From contig NC_133238.1 of assembly GCF_040436345.1 (NCBI RefSeq), positions 13,135,126 to 13,199,125 of the forward strand: DNA of 64,000 nt, read 5' to 3'. The DNA is from Pagrus major. Lineage: Eukaryota; Chordata; Actinopteri; Spariformes; Sparidae. The notes beneath the pieces are model-generated. The model worked only from the letters and a program-made list of their open reading frames with translations, made no database searches and was not told where the DNA came from. This document shows, in pieces, positions 27,901 through 41,300 of this stretch (position 1 is its first letter; the number at the start of each line of letters is the position of its first letter). The translations under genes were made by a program, and so were the position numbers.

Positions 27901-30900
27901 TCCTATACTAGCTGAACGAGACACAGCAGTTCCCATTGGATTCTGGTGGAATTTGTATTTTTGGTGAATATTTGAGTGAAAAGTGTCCATTTTTCATGAA
28001 AACGCCGGACGTTTTTTCAATAGCTTCCAGGTCTTTGGACCGATTGACTCGAAATTGCTCCCAAATGTGGTCCTATACTGGCTGAACAAGACACAGCAGT
28101 TCCCATTGGATTCTGGTGGAATTTGTATTTTTGGTGAATATTTTAGTGAAAAGTCGCCATTTTTCATGAAAACGTCGGACGCTTTTTTCAATAGCTTCCA
28201 GGTCTTTTGACCGATTCACTCGAAATTGCTCCCAAATGTGGTCCTATACTGGCTGAACGAGACAGATCAGTTCCCATTGGATTCTGGTGGAATTTGTATT
28301 TTTGGTGAATATTTTAGTGAAAAGTCACCATTTTTCATGCAAACGTCGGACGCTTTTTTCAATAGCTTCCAGGTCTTTTGACCGATTGACTCGAAATTGC
28401 TCCCAAATATGGTCCTATACTGGCTGAACAAGACACAGCAGTTCCCATTGGATTCTGGTGGAATTTGTATTTTTGGTGAATATTTGAGTGAAAAGTCACC
28501 ATTTTTCATGAAAACGTCGGACGCTTTTTTCAATAGCTTCCAGGTCTTTTGACCGATTCACTCGAAATTGCTCCCAAATGTGGTCCTATACTGGCTGAAC
28601 GAGACAGACCAGTTCCCATTGGATTCTGGTGGAATTTGTATTTTTGGTGAATATTTTAGTGAAAAGTCACCATTTTTCATGAAAACGTCGGACGCTTTTT
28701 TCAATAGCTTCCAGGTCTTTTGACCGATTGACTCGAAATTGCTCCCAAATGTGGTCCTATACTGGCTGAACAAGACACAGCACTTCCCATTGGATTCTGG
28801 TGGAATTTGTATTTTTGGTGAATATTTTAGTGAAAAGTGTCCATTTTTCATGAAAACGTCGGACGCTTTTTTCAATAGCTTCCAGGTCTTTTGACCGATT
28901 GACTCGAAATTGCTCCCAAATGTGTTTCTATACTGGCTGAACGAGACACAGCAGTTCCCATTGGATTCTGGTGGAATTTGTATTTTTGGTGAATATTTTA
29001 GTGAAAAGTCACCATTTTTCATGAAAACGTCGGACGCTTTTTTCAATAGCTTCCAGGTCTTTTGACCGATTGACTCGAAATTGCTCCCAAATGTGGTCCT
29101 ATACTGGCTGAACAAGACACAGCAGTTCCCATTGGATTCTGGTGGAATTTGTATTTTTGGTGAATATTTTAGTGAAAAGTGTCCATTTTTCATGAAAACG
29201 TCGGACGCTTTTTTCAATAGCTTCCAGGTCTTTGGACCGATTGACTCGAAATTGCTCCCAAATGTGGTTCTATACTGGCTGAACGAGACACAGCAGTTCC
29301 CATTGGATTCTGGTGGAATTTGTATTTTTGGTGAATATTTGAGTGAAAAGTCGCCATTTTTCATGAAAACGTCGGACGCTTTTTTCAATAGCTTCCAGGT
29401 CTTTGGACCGATTGACTCGAAATTGCTCGCAAATGTGGTCCTATACTGGCTGAACAAGACACAGCAGTTCCCATTGGATTCTGGTGGAATTTGTATTTTT
29501 GGTGAATATTTGAGTGAAAAGTGTCTATTTTTCATGAAAACGTCGGACGCTTTTTTCAATAGCTTCCAGGTCTTTTGACCGATTCACTCGAAATTGCTCC
29601 CAAATGTGGTCCTATACTGGCTGAACAAGACACAGCAGTTCCCATTGGATTCTGGTGGAATTTGTATTTTTGGTGAATATTTTAGTGAAAAGTCGCCATT
29701 TTTCATGAAAACGTCGGACGCTTTTTTCAATAGCTTCCAGGTCTTTTGACCGATTGACTCGAAATTCCTCCCAAATGTGGTCCTATACTGGCTGAACAAG
29801 ACACAGCAGTTCCCATTGGATTCTGGTGGAATTTGTATTTTTGGTGAATATTTGAGTGAAAAGTGTCTATTTTTCATGAAAACGTCGGACGCTTTTTTCA
29901 ATAGCTTCCAGGTCTTTTGACCGATTCACTCGAAATTGCTCCCAAATGTGGTCCTATACTGGCTGAACAAGACACAGCAGTTCCCATTGGATTCTGGTGG
30001 AATTTGTATTTTTGGTGAATATTTTAGTGAAAAGTCGCCATTTTTCATGAAAACGTCGGACGCTTTTTTCAATAGCTTCCAGGTCTTTTGACCGATTGAC
30101 TCGAAATTCCTCCCAAATGTGGTCCTATACTGGCTGAACAAGACACAGCAGTTCCCATTGGATTCTGGTGGAATTTGTATTTTTGGTGAATATTTGAGTG
30201 AAAAGTGTCTATTTTTCATGAAAACGCCGGACGCTTTTTTCAATAGCTTCCAGGTCTTTGGACCGATTGACTCGAAATTGCTCCCAAATGTGGTCCTATA
30301 CTGGCTGAACGAGACACAGCAGTTCCCATTGGATTCTGGTGGAATTTGTATTTTTGGTGAATATTTGAGTGAAAAGTCACCATTTTTCATGAAAACGTCG
30401 GACGCTTTTTTCAATAGCTTCCATGTCTTTTGACCGATTGACTCGAAATTGCTCCCAAATGTGGTCGGCCATTTTTTATCAAAACGTTTGACGGTTATTT
30501 CAATGGCTTCCAGGTCTTTTGACTGATTGACTCAACATTTCTCCCAAATGTGGTCCTATACTAGCTGAACGAGACACAGCAGTTCCCATTGGATTCTGGT
30601 GGAATTTGTATTTTTGGTGAATATTTGAGTGAAAAGTGTCCATTTTTCATGAAAACGCCGGACGTTTTTTCAATAGCTTCCAGGTCTTTGGACCGATTGA
30701 CTCGAAATTGCTCCCAAATGTGGTCCTATACTGGCTGAACAAGACACAGCAGTTCCCATTGGATTCTGGTGGAATTTGTATTTTTGGTGAATATTTTAGT
30801 GAAAAGTCGCCATTTTTCATGAAAACGTCGGACGCTTTTTTCAATAGCTTCCAGGTCTTTTGACCGATTCACTCGAAATTGCTCCCAAATGTGGTCCTAT

Positions 30901-32264
30901 ACTGGCTGAACGAGACAGACCAGTTCCCATTGGATTCTGGTGGAATTTGTATTTTTGGTGAATATTTTAGTGAAAAGTCACCATTTTTCATGAAAACGTC
31001 GGACGCTTTTTTCAATAGCTTCCAGGTCTTTTGACCGATTCACTCGAAATTGCTCCCAAATGTGGTCCTATACTGGCTGAACAAGACACAGCACTTCCCA
31101 TTGGATTCTGGTGGAATTTGTATTTTTGGTGAATATTTTAGTGAAAAGTGTCCATTTTTCATGAAAACGTCGGACGCTTTTTTCAATAGCTTCCAGGTCT
31201 TTTGACCGATTGACTCGAAATTGCTCCCAAATGTGTTTCTATACTGGCTGAACGAGACACAGCAGTTCCCATTGGATTCTGGTGGAATTTGTATTTTTGG
31301 TGAATATTTTAGTGAAAAGTCACCATTTTTCATGAAAACGTCGGACGCTTTTTTCAATAGCTTCCAGGTCTTTTGACCGATTGACTCGAAATTGCTCCCA
31401 AATGTGTTTCTATACTGGCTGAACAAGACACAGCAGTTCCCATTGGATTCTGGTGGAATTTGTATTTTTGGTGAATATTTTAGTGAAAAGTGTCCATTTT
31501 TCATGAAAACGTCGGACGCTTTTTTCAATAGCTTCCAGGTCTTTGGACCGATTGACTCGAAATTGCTCCCAAATGTGGTTCTATACTGGCTGAACGAGAC
31601 ACAGCAGTTCCCATTGGATTCTGGTGGAATTTGTATTTTTGGTGAATATTTGAGTGAAAAGTCGCCATTTTTCATGAAAACGTCGGACGCTTTTTTCAAT
31701 AGCTTCCAGGTCTTTGGACCGATTGACTTGAAATTGCGCCCAAATGTGGTCGGCCATTTTTTATCAAAACATTTGACGCTTATTTCAATGGCTTCCAGGT
31801 CTTTTGACTGATTGACTCAACATTTCTCCCAAATGTGGTCCTATACTAGCTGAACGAGACACAGCAGTTCCCATTGGATTCTGGTGGAATTTGTATTTTT
31901 GGTGAATATTTGAGTGAAAAGTGTCCATTTTTCATGAAAACGCCGGACTTTTTTTCAATAGCTTCCAGGTCTTTGGACCGATTGACTCGAAATTGCTCCC
32001 AAATGTGGTCCTATACTGGCTGAACAAGACACAGCAGTTCCCATTGGATTCTGGTGGAATTTGTATTTTTGGTGAATATTTTAGTGAAAATTCGCCATTT
32101 TTCATGAAAACGTCGGACGCTTTTTTCAATAGCTTCCAGGTCTTTTGACCGATTGACTCAACATTTCTCCCAAATGTGGTCCTATACTGGCTGAACGAGA
32201 CACAGCAGTTCCCATTGGATTCTGGTGGAATTTGTATTTTTGGTGAATATTTTAGTGAAAAGAG
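24976..32264 (+). repeat. 171-bp satellite array, main block
   Basis: About 42 tandem monomers of 171 bp. Variable sites include aagtcaccatttt / tcgccatttt / tgtccatttt / tgtctatttt, gaacaagacac / gaacgagacac, and ctttggaccg / cttttgaccg. A few monomers carry deletions, for example at about 25630 and the 88-bp monomers described separately. Because 171 is 57 codons, several frames stay open over many monomers on both strands (up to 333 codons at 28558-29559, minus). No promoter or splice signal supports coding. The block passes into the TTAGGG-bearing satellite at about 32265. Confidence 0.95.
26526..27810 (+). repeat. 1285-bp higher-order repeat unit of the 171-bp satellite
   Basis: A distinctive truncated monomer (gtcggccattttttatcaaa then acgtttgacggttatttcaa) starts at 26526, 27811, 30464 and 31749. 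The spacings are 1285, 2653 and 1285 bp. 1285 equals seven full monomers plus one 88-bp monomer, and 2653 equals 1285 plus exactly eight monomers. The 25.8-26.9 kb and 27.1-28.2 kb stretches are almost identical at this offset, including private variants such as catgcaaacgtcgg and gacagatcag. Confidence 0.85.
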
Positions 32265-32276
32265 ACAATGTTTCAT

Positions 32277-32347
32277 GAGACTGCCTTAAGGCTGGCATTA
32301 GGGTTAGGGTTAGGGTTATGGAGCTAGGGTTAGGGTTACGGTCGTCT
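32277..32347 (+). repeat. First telomere-like cassette
   Basis: The leftmost cassette: GCCTTAAGGC palindrome at about 32282-32291, then TTAGGG repeats from about 32297, ttatggagc, and a second short TAGGGT run ending ttacggtc. Every later cassette in the array has the same order and the same strand, with two to four repeats in the first run. Some have a single-base change (taggtttag, taggtttgggg, ggttgggg). Confidence 0.9.
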
Positions 32348-35300
32348 TTTGACCGATTGACTCGAAATTCGTCACGAATGTGGTCCTCTACTCGCTGAAT
32401 GAGACACAGCAGTCCCCATCGGATTCCGGTGAAATTTGTATTTTTGGTGAATATTTTAAAGAAAAAAGTGGCCCATTTTTTCAATAGCTTCCAGGTCTTT
32501 GGACCGATTGACTCGAAATCGCTCCCAAATGTGCTCCTATACTGACTGAACGAGACACAGCAGTCCCCATCGGATTCCGGTGAAATTTGTATTTTTGGTG
32601 AATATTTTAGTGAAAAGAGACAATGTTTCATGAGACTGCCTTAAGGCTGGCATTAGGGTTAGGGTTATGGAGCTAGGGTTGGGGTTACGGTCGTCTTTTG
32701 ACCGATTGACTCGAAATTTGTCACGAATGTGGTCCTCTACTCGCTGAATGAGACACAGCAGTCGCCATCGGATTCCGGTGAAATTTGTATTTTTGGTGAA
32801 TATTTTAAAGAAAAAAGTGGCCCATTTTTTCAATAGCTTCCAGGTCTTTGGACCGATTGACTCGAAATCGCTCCCAAATGTGCTCCTATACTGACTGAAT
32901 GAGACACAGCAGTCCCCATCGGATTCCGGTGAAATTTGTATTTTTGGTGAATATTTTAGTGAAAAGAGACAATGTTTCATGAGACTGCCTTAAGGCTGGC
33001 ATTAGGGTTAGGGTTAGGGTTAGGGTTATGGAGCTAGGGTTAGGGTTACGGTCGTCTTTTGACCGATTGACTCGAAATTCGTCACGAATGTGGTCCTCTA
33101 CTCGCTGAATGAGACACAGCAGTCCCCATCGGATTCCGGTGAAATTTGTATTTTTGGTGAATATTTTAAAGAAAAAAGTGGCCCATTTTTTCAATAGCTT
33201 CCAGGTCTTTGGACCGATTGACTCGAAATCGCTCCCAAATGTGCTCCTACACTGGCTGAACGAGACACAGCAGTCCCCATCGGATTCCGGTGAAATTTGT
33301 ATTTTTGGTGAATATTTTAAAGAAAAAAGTGGCCCATTTTTTCAATAGCTTCCAGGTCTTTTGACCGATTGACTCGAAATCGCTCCCAAATGTGCCCCTA
33401 TACTGACTGAACGAGACACAGCAGTCCCCATCGGATTCCGGTGAAATTTGTATTTTTGGTGAATATTTTAGTGAAAAGAGACAATGTTTCATGAGACTGC
33501 CTTAAGGCTGGCATTAGGGTTAGGGTTATGGAGCTAGGGTTAGGGTTACGGTCGTCTTTTGACCGATTGACTCGAAATTCGTCACAAATGTGGTCCTCTA
33601 CTCGCTGAATGAGACACAGCAGTCCCCATCGGATTCCGGTGAAATTTGTATTTTTGGTGAATATTTTAAAGAAAAAAGTGGCCCATTTTTTCAATAGCTT
33701 CCAGGTCTTTTGACCGATTGACTCGAAATCGCTACCAAATGTGCTCCTATACTGACTGAACGAGACACAGCAGTCCCCATCGGATTCCGGTGAAATTTGT
33801 ATTTTTGGTGAATATTTTAGTGAAAAGAGACAATGTTTCATGAGACTGCCTTAAGGCTGGCATTAGGGTTAGGGTTATGGAGCTAGGGTTGGGGTTACGG
33901 TCGTCTTTTGACCGATTGACTCGAAATTCGTCACGAATGTGGTCCTCTACTCGCTGAATGAGACACAGCAGTCCCCATCGGATTCCGGTGAAATTTGTAT
34001 TTTTGGTGAATATTTTAGTGAAAAGAGACAATGTTTCATGGGACTGCCTTAAGGCTGGCATTAGGGTTAGGGTTAGGGTTATGGAGCTAGGGTTAGGGTT
34101 ACGGTCGTCTTTTGACCGATTGACTCGAAATCGCTCCCAAATGTGCTCCTATACTGGCTGAACGAGACACAGCAGTCCCCATCGGATTCCGGTGAAATTT
34201 GTATTTTTGGTGAATATTTAAAAAAAAAAAAGTGGCCCATTTTTTCAATAGCTTCCAGGTCTTTGGACCGATTGACTCGAAATCGCTTCCAAATGTGCTC
34301 CTATACTGGCTGAACGAGACACAGCAGTCCCCATCGGATTCCGGTGAAATTTGTATTTTTGGTGAATATTTTAGTGAAAAGAGACAATGTTTCATGAGAC
34401 TGCCTTAAGGCTGGCATTAGGGTTAGGTTTAGGGTTAGGGTTATGGAGCTAGGGTTAGGGTTACGGTCGTCTTTTGACCGATTGACTCGAAATTCGTCAC
34501 GAATGTGGTCCTCTACTCGCTGAATGAGACACAGCAGTCCCCATCGGATTCCGGTGAAATTTGTATTTTTGGTGAATATTTTAGTGAAAAGAGACAATGT
34601 TTCATGAGACTGCCTTAAGGCTGGCATTAGGGTTAGGGTTAGGGTTAGGGTTATGGAGCTAGGGTTAGGGTTACGGTCGTCTTTTGACCGATTGACTCGA
34701 AATTCGTCACGAATGTGGTCCTCTACTCGCTGAATGAGACACAGCAGTCCCCATCGGATTCCGGTGAAATTTGTATTTTTGGTGAATATTTTAAAAAAAA
34801 AAAGTGGCCCATTTTTTCAATAGCTTCCAGGTCTTTGGACCGATTGACTCGAAATCGCTCCCAAATGTGCTCCTATACTGGCTGAACGAGACACAGCAGT
34901 CCCCATCGGATTCCGGTGAAATTTGTATTTTTGGTGAATATTTTAAAGAAAAAAGTGGCCCATTTTTTCAATAGCTTCCAGGTCTTTCGACCGATTGACT
35001 CGAAATCGCTCCCAAATGTGCTCCTATACTGGCTGAACGAGACACAGCAGTCCCCATCGGATTCCGGTGAAATTTGTATTTTTGGTGAATATTTTAAAGA
35101 AAAAAGTGGCCCATTTTTTCAATAGCTTCCAGGTCTTTGGACCAATTGACTCGAAATCGCTCCCAAATGTGCTCCTATACTGACTGAACGAGACACAGCA
35201 GTCCCCATCGGATTCCGGTGAAATTTGTATTTTTGGTGAATATTTTAGTGAAAAGAGACAATGTTTCATGAGACTGCCTTAAGGCTGGCATTAGGGTTAG

Positions 35301-38300
35301 GTTTAGGGTTAGGGTTATGGAGCTAGGGTTAGGGTTACGGTCGTCTTTTGACCGATTGACTCGAAATTCGTCACGAATGTGGTCCTCTACTCGCTGAATG
35401 AGACACAGCAGTCCCCATCGGATTCCGGTGAAATTTGTATTTTTGGTGAATATTTTAGTGAAAAGAGACAATGTTTCATGAGACTGCCTTAAGGCTGGCA
35501 TTAGGGTTAGGGTTAGGGTTAGGGTTATGGAGCTAGGGTTAGGGTTACGGTCGTCTTTTGACCGATTGACTCGAAATTCGTCACGAATGTGGTCCTCTAC
35601 TCGCTGAATGAGACACAGCAGTCCCCATCGGATTCCGGTGAAATTTGTATTTTTGGTGAATATTTTAAAAAAAAAAAGTGGCCCATTTTTTCAATAGCTT
35701 CCAGGTCTTTGGACCGATTGACTCGAAATCGCTCCCAAATGTGCTCCTATACTGGCTGAACGAGACACAGCAGTCCCCATCGGATTCCGGTGAAATTTGT
35801 ATTTTTGGTGAATATTTTAGTGAAAAGAGACAATGTTTCATGAGACTGCCTTAAGGCTGGCATTAGGGTTAGGTTTGGGGTTAGGGTTATGGAGCTAGGG
35901 TTAGGGTTACGGTCGTCTTTTGACCGATTGACTCGAAATTCGTCACGAATGTGGTCCTCTACTCGCTGAATGAGACACAGCAGTCCCCATCGGATTCCGG
36001 TGAAATTTGTATTTTTGGTGAATATTTTAGTGAAAAGAGACAATGTTTCATGGGACTGCCTTAAGGCTGGCATTAGGGTTAGGGTTAGGGTTAGGGTTAT
36101 GGAGCTAGGGTTAGGGTTACGGTCGTCTTTTGACCGATTGACTCGAAATCGCTCCCAAATGTGCTCCTATACTGGCTGAACGAGACACAGCAGTCCCCAT
36201 CGGATTCCGGTGAAATTTGTATTTTTGGTGAATATTTTAAAGAAAAAAGTGGCCCATTTTTTCAATAGCTTCCAGGTCTTTGGACCAATTGACTCGAAAT
36301 CGCTCCCAAATGTGCTCCTATACTGACTGAACGAGACACAGCAGTCCCCATCGGATTCCGGTGAAATTTGTATTTTTGGTGAATATTTTAGTGAAAAGAG
36401 ACAATGTTTCATGAGACTGCCTTAAGGCTGGCATTAGGGTTAGGTTTAGGGTTAGGGTTATGGAGCTAGGGTTAGGGTTACGGTCGTCTTTTGACCGATT
36501 GACTCGAAATTCGTCACGAATGTGGTCCTCTACTCGCTGAATGAGACACAGCAGTCCCCATCGGATTCCGGTGAAATTTGTATTTTTGGTGAATATTTTA
36601 GTGAAAAGAGACAATGTTTCATGGGACTGCCTTAAGGCTGGCATTAGGGTTAGGGTTAGGGTTAGGGTTATGGAGCTAGGGTTAGGGTTACGGTCGTCTT
36701 TTGACCGATTGACTCGAAATTCGTCACGAATGTGGTCCTCTACTCGCTGAATGAGACACAGCAGTCCCCATCTGATTCCGCTGAAATTTGTATTTTTGGT
36801 GAATATTTTAAAGAAAAAAGTGGCCCATTTTTTCAATAGCTTCCAGGTCTTTGGACCGATTGACTCGAAATCGCTCCCAAATGTGCTCCTATACTGGCTG
36901 AACGAGACACAGCAGTCCCCATCGGATTCCGGTGAAATTTGTATTTTTGGTGAATATTTTAGTGAAAAGAGACAATGTTTCATGAGACTGCCTTAAGGCT
37001 GGCATTAGGGTTAGGTTTAGGGTTAGGGTTATGGAGCTAGGGTTAGGGTTACGGTCGTCTTTTGACCGATTGACTCGAAATTCGTCACTAATGTGGTCCT
37101 CTACTCGCTGAATGAGACACAGCAGTCCCCATCAGATTCCGGTGAAATTTGTATTTTTGGTGAATATTTTAAAGAAAAAAGTGGCCCATTTTTTCAATAG
37201 CTTCCAGGTCTTTGGACCGATTGACTCGAAATCGCTCCCAAATGTGCTCCTATACTGGCTGAACGGGACACAGCAGTCCCCATCAGATTCCGGTGAAATT
37301 TGTATTTTTGGTGAATATTTTAAAGAAAAAAGTGGCCCATTTTTTCAATAGCTTCCAGGTCTTTGGACCGATTGACTCGAAATCGCTCCCAAATGTGCTC
37401 CTATACTGGCTGAACGAGACACAGCAGTCCCCATCGGATTCCGGTGAAATTTGTATTTTTGGTGAATATTTTAGTGAAAAGAGACAATGTTTCATGAGAC
37501 TGCCTTAAGGCTGGCATGAGGGTTAGGGTTAGGGTTAGGGTTATGGAGCTAGGGTTAGGGTTACGGTCGTCTTTTGACCGATTGACTCGAAATTCGTCAC
37601 GAATGTGGTCCTCTACTCGCTGAATGAGACACAGCAGTCCCCATCGGATTCCGGTGAAATTTGTATTTTTGGTGAATATTTTAAAAAAAAAAAGTGGCCC
37701 ATTTTTTCAATAGCTTCCAGGTCTTTGGACCGATTGACTCGAAATCGCTCCCAAATGTGCTCCTATACTGGCTGAACGAGACACAGCAGTCCCCATCGGA
37801 TTCCGGTGAAATTTGTATTTTTGGTGAATATTTTAAAGAAAAAAGTGGCCCATTTTTTCAATAGCTTCCAGGTCTTTCGACCGATTGACTCGAAATCGCT
37901 CCCAAATGTGCTCCTATACTGGCTGAACGAGACACAGCAGTCCCCATCGGATTCCGGTGAAATTTGTATTTTTGGTGAATATTTTAAAGAAAAAAGTGGC
38001 CCATTTTTTCAATAGCTTCCAGGTCTTTGGACCAATTGACTCGAAATCGCTCCCAAATGTGCTCCTATACTGACTGAACGAGACACAGCAGTCCCCATCG
38101 GATTCCGGTGAAATTTGTATTTTTGGTGAATATTTTAGTGAAAAGAGACAATGTTTCATGAGACTGCCTTAAGGCTGGCATTAGGGTTAGGTTTAGGGTT
38201 AGGGTTATGGAGCTAGGGTTAGGGTTACGGTCGTCTTTTGACCGATTGACTCGAAATTCGTCACGAATGTGGTCCTCTACTCGCTGAATGAGACACAGCA

Positions 38301-41300
38301 GTCCCCATCGGATTCCGGTGAAATTTGTATTTTTGGTGAATATTTTAGTGAAAAGAGACAATGTTTCATGAGACTGCCTTAAGGCTGGCATTAGGGTTAG
38401 GGTTAGGGTTAGGGTTATGGAGCTAGGGTTAGGGTTACGGTCGTCTTTTGACCGATTGACTCGAAATTCGTCACGAATGTGGTCCTCTACTCGCTGAATG
38501 AGACACAGCAGTCCCCATCGGATTCCGGTGAAATTTGTATTTTTGGTGAATATTTTAAAAAAAAAAAGTGGCCCATTTTTTCAATAGCTTCCAGGTCTTT
38601 GGACCGATTGACTCGAAATCGCTCCCAAATGTGCTCCTATACTGGCTGAACGAGACACAGCAGTCCCCATCGGATTCCGGTGAAATTTGTATTTTTGGTG
38701 AATATTTTAGTGAAAAGAGACAATGTTTCATGAGACTGCCTTAAGGCTGGCATTAGGGTTAGGTTTGGGGTTAGGGTTATGGAGCTAGGGTTAGGGTTAC
38801 GGTCGTCTTTTGACCGATTGACTCGAAATTCGTCACGAATGTGGTCCTCTACTCGCTGAATGAGACACAGCAGTCCCCATCGGATTCCGGTGAAATTTGT
38901 ATTTTTGGTGAATATTTTAGTGAAAAGAGACAATGTTTCATGAGACTGCCTTAAGGCTGGCATTAGGGTTAGGGTTATGGAGCTAGGGTTGGGGTTACGG
39001 TCGTCTTTTGACCGATTGACTCGAAATTCGTCACGAATGTGGTCCTCTACTCGCTGAATGAGACACAGCAGTCCCCATCGGATTCCGGTGAAATTTGTAT
39101 TTTTGGTGAATATTTTAGTGAAAAGAGACAATGTTTCATGGGACTGCCTTAAGGCTGGCATTAGGGTTAGGGTTAGGGTTATGGAGCTAGGGTTAGGGTT
39201 ACGGTCGTCTTTTGACCGATTGACTCGAAATCGCTCCCAAATGTGCTCCTATACTGGCTGAACGAGACACAGCAGTCCCCATCGGATTCCGGTGAAATTT
39301 GTATTTTTGGTGAATATTTTAAAAAAAAAAAGTGGCCCATTTTTTCAATAGCTTCCAGGTCTTTGGACCGATTGACTCGAAATCGCTTCCAAATGTGCTC
39401 CTATACTGGCTGAACGAGACACAGCAGTCCCCATCGGATTCCGGTGAAATTTGTATTTTTGGTGAATATTTTAGTGAAAAGAGACAATGTTTCATGAGAC
39501 TGCCTTAAGGCTGGCATTAGGGTTAGGTTTAGGGTTAGGGTTATGGAGCTAGGGTTAGGGTTACGGTCGTCTTTTGACCGATTGACTCGAAATTCGTCAC
39601 GAATGTGGTCCTCTACTCGCTGAATGAGACACAGCAGTCCCCATCGGATTCCGGTGAAATTTGTATTTTTGGTGAATATTTTAGTGAAAAGAGACAATGT
39701 TTCATGAGACTGCCTTAAGGCTGGCATTAGGGTTAGGGTTAGGGTTAGGGTTATGGAGCTAGGGTTAGGGTTACGGTCGTCTTTTGACCGATTGACTCGA
39801 AATTCGTCACGAATGTGGTCCTCTACTCGCTGAATGAGACACAGCAGTCCCCATCGGATTCCGGTGAAATTTGTATTTTTGGTGAATATTTTAGTGAAAA
39901 GAGACAATGTTTCATGGGACTGCCTTAAGGCTGGCATTAGGGTTAGGGTTAGGGTTAGGGTTATGGAGCTAGGGTTAGGGTTACGGTCGTCTTTTGACCG
40001 ATTGACTCGAAATCGCTCCCAAATGTGCTCCTATACTGGCTGAACGAGACACAGCAGTCCCCATCGGATTCCGGTGAAATTTGTATTTTTGGTGAATATT
40101 TTAAAGAAAAAAGTGGCCCATTTTTTCAATAGCTTCCAGGTCTTTGGACCAATTGACTCGAAATCGCTCCCAAATGTGCTCCTATACTGACTGAACGAGA
40201 CACAGCAGTCCCCATCGGATTCCGGTGAAATTTGTATTTTTGGTGAATATTTTAGTGAAAAGAGACAATGTTTCATGAGACTGCCTTAAGGCTGGCATTA
40301 GGGTTAGGTTTAGGGTTAGGGTTATGGAGCTAGGGTTAGGGTTACGGTCGTCTTTTGACCGATTGACTCGAAATTCGTCACGAATGTGGTCCTCTACTCG
40401 CTGAATGAGACACAGCAGTCCCCATCGGATTCCGGTGAAATTTGTATTTTTGGTGAATATTTTAGTGAAAAGAGACAATGTTTCATGAGACTGCCTTAAG
40501 GCTGGCATTAGGGTTAGGGTTAGGGTTAGGGTTATGGAGCTAGGGTTAGGGTTACGGTCGTCTTTTGACCGATTGACTCGAAATTCGTCACGAATGTGGT
40601 CCTCTACTCGCTGAATGAGACACAGCAGTCCCCATCGGATTCCGGTGAAATTTGTATTTTTGGTGAATATTTTAAAAAAAAAAAGTGGCCCATTTTTTCA
40701 ATAGCTTCCAGGTCTTTGGACCGATTGACTCGAAATCGCTCCCAAATGTGCTCCTATACTGGCTGAACGAGACACAGCAGTCCCCATCGGATTCCGGTGA
40801 AATTTGTATTTTTGGTGAATATTTTAGTGAAAAGAGACAATGTTTCATGAGACTGCCTTAAGGCTGGCATTAGGGTTAGGTTTGGGGTTAGGGTTATGGA
40901 GCTAGGGTTAGGGTTACGGTCGTCTTTTGACCGATTGACTCGAAATTCGTCACGAATGTGGTCCTCTACTCGCTGAATGAGACACAGCAGTCCCCATCGG
41001 ATTCCGGTGAAATTTGTATTTTTGGTGAATATTTTAGTGAAAAGAGACAATGTTTCATGAGACTGCCTTAAGGCTGGCATTAGGGTTAGGGTTATGGAGC
41101 TAGGGTTGGGGTTACGGTCGTCTTTTGACCGATTGACTCGAAATTCGTCACGAATGTGGTCCTCTACTCGCTGAATGAGACACAGCAGTCCCCATCGGAT
41201 TCCGGTGAAATTTGTATTTTTGGTGAATATTTTAGTGAAAAGAGACAATGTTTCATGGGACTGCCTTAAGGCTGGCATTAGGGTTAGGGTTAGGGTTATG

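Noticed and set aside
28558..29559. 333-codon minus-strand ORF of 57-residue repeats (and similar long ORFs on both strands)
   Set aside because: It exactly follows the 171-bp satellite period, has equivalents on the opposite strand, and starts and stops at monomer variants. No independent coding evidence.
22911..32264. Relation to primate alpha satellite
   Set aside because: Only the 171-bp length agrees; I saw no sequence similarity and no CENP-B box by eye.
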